Below are positions 6,847 through 13,626 of a stretch of DNA of 22,243 nt, piece by piece. This stretch comes from a virus. The DNA lies in IMG/VR virus record IMGVR_UViG_3300048591_001502, positions 1-22,243 of that record; one strand, written 5' to 3'. The notes under the pieces are model-generated. The model worked only from the letters and a program-made list of their open reading frames with translations. It was not told the origin of the DNA and did no database searches. The translations under genes were made by a program, and so were the position numbers. Position 1 is the stretch's first letter. Each line of letters starts with the position of its first letter.

Positions 6847-7383
6847 TGATCAAAACGTCAAGCGATCCAAACGACTGACGCACAATAAATGCGATTGGCA
6901 GGGGCTGGCCTACGGCTTCCACCGTGCAAATTCCTAGCGTGGGCATCCCATCCGCCAGTCCATGACCGTTGTCCTGAGTGATTCCATCCAGGCCAAGCCA
7001 CTGCCAATCGCGAATGCTATCATCCCGATGGCTGTGACACGTTAGGTCACAGCTCCTGCGAATCGGGAAATTTTTTCCATTTCATCTGCTAGCAAAGCCG
7101 ATTTGGCAATTCTTGCGCTTTCGCCCGTCGTTTGGGTCGTCAATCGGGTATTCCAACAGAAGGGCACTGACCATTCGATAGCGGGTAAAATGGCGGATGT
7201 CGGCCAACTTTTGCTGCTTTGGTCAATGCACACCGCCCAAGTGTCCAGGATTCCCCCACCCTGCCGAATACCTGCTGGAACAATGGCAAGAGCAATAGGG
7301 TGACCAAACTTGTCACAGGCCACCAAAAAATGTACTTACTCCAATGCGAATCGCAGCGGAGATAATTTTCGAGGACCGAATAA
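6847..7383. other. gene-poor region between divergent genes
   Basis: About 540 bases with no convincing gene. Short open frames exist on the minus strand (for example 7042-7326 and the stretch upstream of 6946), but they lack good ribosome sites and recognisable motifs. They could be degraded remnants of an inserted element. The region holds one notable hairpin (7023-7068) and must contain the promoters for the divergent genes at 6804 (-) and 7384 (+); no clear -35/-10 pair stands out for either. Confidence 0.5.
7023..7068. repeat. nested inverted repeat followed by a T-run
   Basis: Inner arms GCTGTGAC (7031-7038) and GTCACAGC (7046-7053) pair perfectly around a 7-nt loop. Outer arms TCCCGAT (7023-7029) and ATCGGGA (7062-7068) also pair. 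Six T follow at 7071-7076, giving a terminator-like look on the plus strand, but no plus-strand gene ends nearby. It may be a relic terminator, a REP-like repeat or the end of a lost element. Confidence 0.45.
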
Positions 7384-8205
7384 ATGAGCACTAACTCCAA
7401 AATCGAGTGGACGGACACGACCTGGAACCCAGTTCGTGGTTGCACAAAGATTAGTGCTGGCTGCAAGCACTGTTATGCAGAAACATTTGCAGAGCGGTTT
7501 CGCGGCGTCCCAGGCAATCCGTTTGAGTTCGGATTCGACCTTCGTCTAGTGCCACTCAAATTGCCAGAGCCGTTTCAATGGACGAAACCGCAAATGGTCT
7601 TCGTCAACTCGATGAGCGATCTGTTCCACGAAGATGTCCCAGACGACTACATCGTTCAAGTTGCCCAAGTGATGACAACGGCGAACTGGCACATTTACCA
7701 GGTGTTGACCAAGCGGGTCGATCGTTTGCGAGATCTTCTGCAAACCAAGTTGAGATTTGCAGCAAACTTGGAACATATCTGGTGGGGAACAAGCGTCGAG
7801 AATAAGAAGTCAGGTGTACCCAGAATTCAGCAATTGCGTGATGCAAAAGCAAAGATGAATTTCCTTTCGATTGAGCCGCTCCTTGAAGACTTGGGCGAAC
7901 TCAATCTGAAAGGCATGCAGTGGGTAATTGTCGGCGGAGAGAGCGGCAACGGAGCTAGACCGATGCAAGTGGAATGGGTCACCTCGATCCGAGAACAGTG
8001 CGTTAAGCAAAATGTCCCATTCTTCTTCAAGCAGTGGGGAGGCGTACGGAAAGCTAGATATGGTCGCGAATTGGATGGCAGAACCTACGATGAGTATCCA
8101 ACTGTGAATCGTCAGCCAATCCCACCCCTTGCAGTCCGTCGTGGTTTAGAGGCAGGCCTGATGCTGCCACGAGACACTCGCTCGACAGTCGCAGCAATCG
8201 CTTAG
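7384..8205 (+). CDS. DUF5131 (phage Gp37/Gp68) family protein, three-Cys motif
   Basis: 273-aa protein of the DUF5131/Gp37-Gp68 family. The N-terminus IEWTDTTWNPVRGC followed by C20, C27 and C30 (C-x6-C-x2-C, then YAE) is the family's three-Cys motif, thought to hold an Fe-S cluster in a radical-SAM-like fold. Other family hallmarks are VFVNSMSDLFHEDVP (about 73-87), VLTKR, WWGTSVE, LSIEPLLEDLG and WVIVGGESG (about 180-188), then FFFKQWGG. GAGG lies 9 nt before the ATG. Members commonly accompany TcmP, and here tcmP converges with it, with stops overlapping by 4 nt (8202-8205). The reaction is unknown; a nucleic-acid or nucleotide modification is a reasonable guess. Confidence 0.88.
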   Translation: MSTNSKIEWTDTTWNPVRGCTKISAGCKHCYAETFAERFRGVPGNPFEFGFDLRLVPLKLPEPFQWTKPQMVFVNSMSDLFHEDVPDDYIVQVAQVMTTANWHIYQVLTKRVDRLRDLLQTKLRFAANLEHIWWGTSVENKKSGVPRIQQLRDAKAKMNFLSIEPLLEDLGELNLKGMQWVIVGGESGNGARPMQVEWVTSIREQCVKQNVPFFFKQWGGVRKARYGRELDGRTYDEYPTVNRQPIPPLAVRRGLEAGLMLPRDTRSTVAAIA

Positions 8206-9092
8206 GGGCGAAGAATGTCTTGCGCCATTCGCACAGCAGTCGGCGCGCCCCTCTCATTGCCGACGGCAAAACAGAGCAGGTAGATCGGCATGCCTCGAGA
8301 ATTGCATAGCAGCAAAGGGTTCTTGGCTACACTCTCGAAAACCGAGCCCAAGCGTTCAAGGAAGTACGCTTGGATATCTGCGAAGTCCGCGACCTTCGTC
8401 TCAAGCTCTTCATCGCCAAACAGCGACTGCTGAACGGACTTCTTGTAAAAACGTTGACGCCACGCATCTTCACCAAATGTTCGTGTCAGTGCATTCGCCC
8501 AACCTTCTGGCGGAAGTTTTCGATTAATGAGCAATCGGTTCACGGCCTGGCCGATCGGAAACAGCATCCACAAATCGATTGCTTTAGTTGCCGCGATTGC
8601 CTCAATCGTTGACCAATTGACTTGCATTCCATACGGATCGAGGAATACAACGGCGCGATGTCTCTGCCAGTCGGTTTGTGCGCACCAGTTTGTTAAAACG
8701 GTATTGGCATCCCCATGTTCGATCAGCATACTGGTTGCGCGACCAGGATAAAGAGCCTTCAGTTTTTCTAATTCGGCGACACGTTTCTTACTGTGCTCGA
8801 TGAAGAGATAACGGTCGAAACCGGGCTCCACTTCGAGTGCGATTCTTGAACTTCCCTTTTGTAGTTCAATGAAATCAGGGTCGGATTCGACGTCAAGCAA
8901 TGGAGTTTCAGATAGCTCAGGGATACTCGAGTCCATCCGATCTCCGGTCCCTGCAAAAGCATCAACGAAGTATGTCGTGAAATATCTTGCTCGCTCGTTA
9001 GCATGGAAAATTGTCGTGTATGCCTGTAGATACTTGCTGACACGCTCGAGCTTTTCACGGGTCCATTCTCCACCAAAAATATGCTCATTCAT
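8202..9092 (-). CDS. tcmP: three-Cys-motif partner protein TcmP
   Basis: 296-aa protein of the TcmP family, named for pairing with the three-Cys-motif (DUF5131-type) protein. It has a methyltransferase-like Rossmann core: FVDAFAGTG (about 42-50) resembles the SAM-binding motif I, LFIEH (about 96-100) the acidic end of the second strand, and FLDPYGMQVNW (about 150-160) a DPPY-like motif IV. The start chosen is the ATG at 9092 with AGGG 7 nt upstream; an in-frame TTG at 9098 lies too close to that site. It follows the DUF4062 gene by 18 nt, so it is probably the last gene of the methyltransferase-helicase operon, while its usual partner is convergent on the other strand. Activity unproven in the family. 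Confidence 0.88.
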   Translation of the reverse strand: MNEHIFGGEWTREKLERVSKYLQAYTTIFHANERARYFTTYFVDAFAGTGDRMDSSIPELSETPLLDVESDPDFIELQKGSSRIALEVEPGFDRYLFIEHSKKRVAELEKLKALYPGRATSMLIEHGDANTVLTNWCAQTDWQRHRAVVFLDPYGMQVNWSTIEAIAATKAIDLWMLFPIGQAVNRLLINRKLPPEGWANALTRTFGEDAWRQRFYKKSVQQSLFGDEELETKVADFADIQAYFLERLGSVFESVAKNPLLLCNSRGMPIYLLCFAVGNERGAPTAVRMAQDILRP

Positions 9093-9110
9093 ATTCAATC
9101 CCTGAGTTGT

Positions 9111-10211
9111 TCAGTCGTCTTCGCTCTCAGGCTCAGCAAACTCCAAGAAACTATGCTCACGCAACGTCTTGCGACTAAGGTCATTGAGACTTGCGGCTCC
9201 GATACCACCATCTACCGGGACGATTTCCAGTTGTTCCATTGACGCCAGCGACTGAAGTTTTTCCCGCAAAAACGAGTCACCGATTTTCTGCCCGAAGACT
9301 GGTTCGTTGATGATGTCAGCATAGTTAACGTAGGAATGTTCGTGTGATTGTAATGATTCAATTCGCCGTAGTATCAGCACATACCAAAGTTGATCTGCCA
9401 CGTCGAATCCTTCTTTAGTCAATCGGAACACTTCGCCCTTGTAACTCGCATCCTTCACAAAACCGCATTTCTCCAGTTGTTCAAGTCCACTCTCCCATCT
9501 GGCTTCGGACCTTTCATCGCCGGGACGATTTAGACATTTTCCACCAGCAGAAAGCACATGGCCTCTCCGCATGGAGCTATTCAGCGTCACCGTAGGACGC
9601 GCTGACATCGATGCGGCCACGAGGATTGTGTTTGCCTCTGGGACGAATACCACTTCAACCTTTCGGGTTGCTTCATCGGAAACCGCAATAAACTCATCTC
9701 CTCCGAGAATCTGGTTCATGGCAAGGTCTAGCTGATGGCGAAACAATGATCCGAATTCAGCGACTTCCGTGTATGGCGTATACAAACCATTGCCCTTGAT
9801 TGAGTCTTTAAAATCGCGAACCGCTTGGACTTGAGGTAGGTCAGCGGAGTTTGGTAGCGCGCGGTCACAAAAGAAGATCAGGACTCTCTGAGGGCCTTTC
9901 TTTTCGGAAAACTCTCGAATCTCCTGAACGGTTCCGGAAAGATCCGAGTTCGTAGGAGTCCCGAGTCTCGACCAAAGGATGGCTACAAGCAAATCACATC
10001 GGTCGAGTAGCTGGCCGTTGATAAGGTCTTGCGGATGCCCGCCTTGCACTGCATGGGAATGCGTCTCGACTCGAACCGGTTCGATCAGAACAGACCGAGA
10101 CATCGAATGGGCTGCATTCCAGTTGTGGATCATGCGACACGCTTCGTCACGCTCTTGGTGCACATCTCCTGGGCTAGCGATAAATAATCGAATAAAGGTA
10201 CCGTTCTGCAT
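9111..10211 (-). CDS. DUF4062 domain protein with C-terminal winged helix
   Basis: 366-aa protein. Residues 5-170 match DUF4062, a TIR-like alpha/beta domain often found at the N-terminus of STAND-type signalling proteins: FIRLFIASPGDVHQERDEA at the start, CDLLVAILWSRLGTPT (about 72-87), SGTVQEI.EF and RVLIFFCD. No NTPase domain follows. Instead the rest includes a winged-helix-like segment (about 238-275, LEQLEKCGFV and FRLTKEGFDVADQL) and an acidic tail. The ATG directly abuts the TAG stop of the GIY-YIG gene (TAGATG), so translation is coupled. In context it may be a sensor or effector that binds DNA or a nucleotide signal as part of the restriction-like operon. The domain call is firm; the role is inferred. 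Confidence 0.82.
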   Translation of the reverse strand: MQNGTFIRLFIASPGDVHQERDEACRMIHNWNAAHSMSRSVLIEPVRVETHSHAVQGGHPQDLINGQLLDRCDLLVAILWSRLGTPTNSDLSGTVQEIREFSEKKGPQRVLIFFCDRALPNSADLPQVQAVRDFKDSIKGNGLYTPYTEVAEFGSLFRHQLDLAMNQILGGDEFIAVSDEATRKVEVVFVPEANTILVAASMSARPTVTLNSSMRRGHVLSAGGKCLNRPGDERSEARWESGLEQLEKCGFVKDASYKGEVFRLTKEGFDVADQLWYVLILRRIESLQSHEHSYVNYADIINEPVFGQKIGDSFLREKLQSLASMEQLEIVPVDGGIGAASLNDLSRKTLREHSFLEFAEPESEDD

Positions 10212-11468
10212 CTACTTTCCTCGTCGCTTCATGCTCGCTGTTTCCACATCAAACACATAGTCGCTAATCGATCCATCCTTGATTCGCTCGACAACCTCTT
10301 CGACCACTGGCAATGGAACAAGAAACCACTCCCGAGGTTGAACCTTTCCGCCGAATCGATCGGCTAGCGCTAGGTCGATGCGAGCGCGTGCGAGGAATTT
10401 GTGGAGCAGCGACTCGAACGCTTTGCAGTTGATGTTCGCTAATCGGTAGACCGCGACCAACTCCACGGCGGCAAAGAGATAAGTCGTTTCCTTCTTGGCA
10501 TTGGACACTCGCTTCTCGGGATCTCCGGTGGTGAGCCCGATCTTGTGTAGCAGTTCGCGGTTCTCTTGCACGAATGGATTGTCGGAGAGACTTCGTGCCA
10601 CGTAGATCGCACCAGACTCGCAGTCGCCGTCTTCCATGACATTGGAGAAGAGCGGACCTAAGTCGCTAAAGTCCTCTTCCGTCTCTGGCTGCTGTGGTAC
10701 GATTCGACGGCTCTTTTCATCTTTGTTTAGCGCCCGTCGCAGCGATCGAAGTAGCAGGTCTGATTCAGTACCATTGTCGAAAATAACTCGCAGTCGCCGG
10801 TCACGCTCACCATGCTCTGGTGTAAACCAATCGCCGGCATCCGCGACCAATGCTTTCTGTCCATCGACAACAAACCAGTCACCCTTGCGGATTTGAGATC
10901 GACTGCTGGTCTTGAACAACTCGGTCGATTGACGTCCGGTTTCAAGATCAGCTTGAACTGCTTCGAAGTCTAGCCGAAAAGCATCAAAGTCTTCGCACGG
11001 TTTGCGCTGGGCAACTTCTTCTGGAGCGTTTCGCTCCGCATTGCGCTCGGCAGCCGAACGAACGTGTTTCATCGTCGTGATATCATCGTCTTCAGGGCTA
11101 ACACCGAGTGCTTCCAAGAGTTCATCGTCGCTGTCCAGCTCGTACTCTTCGGAAGGTTCGCAGACACGATCTGTCAAAATTCCGTCGGCATCCATGGGCT
11201 TTAGTAGATCCAAGCATTCAGTGCTTGCTCTAATCCGATCCAAGCGGACTGCGTAGAGACGTTCAAAGATGTCACGACCTTCGCCATGCTGTGGAAGTCG
11301 TTCGTGCTCTCGATAGAACCGCTGAATGTCTTCGAACCCCGCGATGATCCGCTCTTGCTTGGCCGTGTAGGTCTGATCCTGCTTGATTTCGGTCTCAACA
11401 CCAAGCTCAGCCAAAAGCGCATCATCGTCATCCGTAAATGCCGCTTCCTTCGTCTTCTTTTTAGCCAC
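10212..11468 (-). CDS. GIY-YIG nuclease family protein (T5orf172-like)
   Basis: 418-aa protein. The C-terminal domain (about 285-405) is a T5orf172/MUG113-type GIY-YIG nuclease: AIYVARS (287-293), KIGLTTGDPEKRVSNA with R320, then FESLLHKFL with E352, and PREWFLVPL. The YIG tyrosine is replaced (HKIG). The N-terminal half is acidic (EED-rich patches at 12-17, 110-130) and perhaps helical, followed by a small beta domain (about 190-245). The start is GTG at 11468, inside the helicase stop region (8-nt overlap), with AGGAG 7 nt upstream. It probably supplies DNA cleavage for the methyltransferase-helicase pair, whose own products show no clear nuclease motif. Confidence 0.85.
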   Translation of the reverse strand: MAKKKTKEAAFTDDDDALLAELGVETEIKQDQTYTAKQERIIAGFEDIQRFYREHERLPQHGEGRDIFERLYAVRLDRIRASTECLDLLKPMDADGILTDRVCEPSEEYELDSDDELLEALGVSPEDDDITTMKHVRSAAERNAERNAPEEVAQRKPCEDFDAFRLDFEAVQADLETGRQSTELFKTSSRSQIRKGDWFVVDGQKALVADAGDWFTPEHGERDRRLRVIFDNGTESDLLLRSLRRALNKDEKSRRIVPQQPETEEDFSDLGPLFSNVMEDGDCESGAIYVARSLSDNPFVQENRELLHKIGLTTGDPEKRVSNAKKETTYLFAAVELVAVYRLANINCKAFESLLHKFLARARIDLALADRFGGKVQPREWFLVPLPVVEEVVERIKDGSISDYVFDVETASMKRRGK

Positions 11469-13536
11469 TTGCCTTCTCCTGTTTCATTCGCGCCAGGAAT
11501 GCGATGCCCTCAGCCATTCGCCGCTCCCACGCATCTTGGCTGGTGATCGAAGGCAGGCGTCCGCGTTCGTTCTTGAACTTCAAGGCGCGCTTCGCAAGAT
11601 CGCGAGCCTCTTCGGGTGTCAGTTGAACTCGCCGGCCAGCGATCGCTGACTGGACCTGGCGCAATCGCTCTTCGTTCATCGTCTTGGCGAGAATGTTGTA
11701 CGCCTCACCGAAGGGATTGATCGAATCGATTAAATCGACGTTCAAATCTCGCACATCGGTTACATAGCGGCGTATCCCGTCGATCAGCGCCGTGTTCGAA
11801 GTTGCCCCACTGCCACTCGCTTTCTTGCCACCCATCTGAATCAGATTAAGGGCTGCAACGGCGCGCTGCCGAATGGCCTCTTGGTCTTGCTCAGACAAGT
11901 CGGGGTACTTGTCGCGAATGATCTTCCCCATTCGCTGCTGAGTTGTTTCCTGAGGTGGAAGCTCGTCATTGAACAAGCCATCCTGGACGGTGCGGGTGTC
12001 TTGAACGAAGGAAGCCAAGACCTCGTTGAGGTCCTCGCGGCAGATTCTAGTGGCTTCGTCACTCTCTGGTTCAACAAGCCCATTGATCTCGATCTGCACA
12101 CCACCTGTCACCGGGTCCACGCCAACGTTGCAGCCGCCAGCATCGTATCCGTCAGCTCCGTAGTCCAATCCAGTTTGAGGACCGCTGGGGGTGTTGGGGC
12201 CGTTCGGTCCGTTTGCTGGCGTCTTGGGGCGGAACTCGAAACGAGGTGCGAGCACTTGTTCCATCAGCAAACTAGCGGCGATCGCTTTGAGTGTGTCGTT
12301 AACCGCCTCGGTAACGGCTTGCTCACCAGCGTCCGGCTCGGCGATCAAGTTAGTAAATCTGGCTCTTGTTTTGCCGACAGCGTCGCGTGTGGCTCGACCG
12401 ATGATTTGCACGATTTCAGTCAAGCTGCTGCGGTACCCGATGGTCAGGGCATGTTCGCACCAAATCCAATCGAAACCCTCTTTGGCCATCCCCAAGGCGA
12501 TAATGATGTCCACGTGATCTCGATTCTCGCGACCTACTGGATCACGAAGCGCCGCTGCAACCTTCTCTCGTTTGATCGGTTCGTCGTCGACGAGATCCGC
12601 AATTCGCAGAGTTCGTCCTGTCGACGTCTTCACAAGCTGAAATCCAGTAACGTCATCGGTGCCCAGCCACTCACCTAAGGTCTCGAGGATGTGCTCAACT
12701 TCCTTGTGCTTGTCTTGAGTGCTTTCGCGGCTGTTAACATTCGGGATATGAATGATCGTCTTTTCGTTCTCGTCGAGCACCTTCGGCAAATCGTCAAGGT
12801 AGCTCCCAGAATAGAAGTAGTAGCCGATGTCCAACTGCTTCAAATGCTTATAGCCGCTAAGCTGTTCGTAGTAGGTGTAAGTCACCGTCACAAACCGCCG
12901 CTCGTCTTCAGGCATGAGCACGGCCGCAGCGTCGCCGCGGAAGTAGCTGCCCGTCATGGCGATCAAGTGTGTCTTGTCGCGTTCGATCAATTGTCGCACG
13001 AATTCGCCTAGACGATTGTCATCACTAACCGATACGTGGTGGAACTCGTCGACGGCAATTAGGCGATCATCAAAGGCCTCAACACCGAACTTTTCAAATG
13101 CAAAACGGAACGTGGCGTGAGTGCATACCAACAAGCGATCTTCGGAAGCCAGAAAACGCCCCAGCGCTTCAACCTTCCCGCCGTCAGTACCGGGAGCATT
13201 GCAGAGGTTCCATTGCGGAGCGACAGTCCAGTCGGAAAAGAAACCGTCCTTGGCAAGCTGCGTGTTTCCAAAGCTCGCGCCGATCGACTTTTCGGGCACG
13301 ACAACGATAGCCTGCTTCAAGTTTTGACGATGCAACTTGTCGAGCGCCACGAACATGAGCGCTCTACTCTTGCCCGATGCCGGGGGCGACTTCAAGAGCA
13401 AGTACTGTTCGCCACGAAACTGCCAGACACGCTGCTGCATAGCACGCATGCCCATCGCGTTCGATGTGATGGATTGGCCACTGCCCGCATAGCTGACGCT
13501 TACGCCAGGCATCGATTTTGGCTTTGGTTCACTCAT
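11461..13536 (-). CDS. superfamily 2 DEAD/DEAH-like helicase
   Basis: 691-aa helicase-like ATPase. Motif I is SPPASGKS (50-57), motif II VDEFHH with DEFH at 163-166 (variant of DEAH), motif III MTGS (194-197), and motif VI QIIGRATRD (377-385), preceded by a helicase-C strand with GFDWIWCEHALTIG. After the core comes a Gly/Asn/Pro-rich linker (about 430-470) and a helical C-terminal part of roughly 220 residues without known motifs. It lies 90 nt downstream of the methyltransferase gene and overlaps the nuclease gene by 8 nt. Expected role: ATP-driven DNA translocation or unwinding in a restriction-like complex. The motifs are clear; the specific family name is not certain. Confidence 0.87.
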   Translation of the reverse strand: MSEPKPKSMPGVSVSYAGSGQSITSNAMGMRAMQQRVWQFRGEQYLLLKSPPASGKSRALMFVALDKLHRQNLKQAIVVVPEKSIGASFGNTQLAKDGFFSDWTVAPQWNLCNAPGTDGGKVEALGRFLASEDRLLVCTHATFRFAFEKFGVEAFDDRLIAVDEFHHVSVSDDNRLGEFVRQLIERDKTHLIAMTGSYFRGDAAAVLMPEDERRFVTVTYTYYEQLSGYKHLKQLDIGYYFYSGSYLDDLPKVLDENEKTIIHIPNVNSRESTQDKHKEVEHILETLGEWLGTDDVTGFQLVKTSTGRTLRIADLVDDEPIKREKVAAALRDPVGRENRDHVDIIIALGMAKEGFDWIWCEHALTIGYRSSLTEIVQIIGRATRDAVGKTRARFTNLIAEPDAGEQAVTEAVNDTLKAIAASLLMEQVLAPRFEFRPKTPANGPNGPNTPSGPQTGLDYGADGYDAGGCNVGVDPVTGGVQIEINGLVEPESDEATRICREDLNEVLASFVQDTRTVQDGLFNDELPPQETTQQRMGKIIRDKYPDLSEQDQEAIRQRAVAALNLIQMGGKKASGSGATSNTALIDGIRRYVTDVRDLNVDLIDSINPFGEAYNILAKTMNEERLRQVQSAIAGRRVQLTPEEARDLAKRALKFKNERGRLPSITSQDAWERRMAEGIAFLARMKQEKASG

Positions 13537-13579
13537 GGGGTATTCGTCCTCGATGGCCGTCTGGCAATGTGTAAATCCG

Positions 13580-13604
13580 AACTGTCAAGGATTTCTTGAC
13601 GGTT
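13580..13604 (-). repeat. hairpin between methyltransferase and helicase genes
   Basis: Arms AACTGTCAAG (13580-13589) and CTTGACGGTT (13595-13604) pair with one mismatch around a 5-nt loop. It sits in the 90-nt gap after the methyltransferase stop. No T-run follows on the minus strand, so a processing site, attenuator or binding site for a regulator is as likely as termination. Confidence 0.45.
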
Positions 13605-13626
13605 GCATTGTTGGAAAATTGAACGC

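Noticed and set aside
7042-7326. Transposase fragment
   Set aside because: The frame has a faintly transposase-like opening but no catalytic motif, terminal repeats or target duplication that I can point to.
11881-12678. 265-codon open frame on the plus strand
   Set aside because: It lies wholly antisense to the helicase gene, whose motifs are clear, and its own translation has no recognisable domain.
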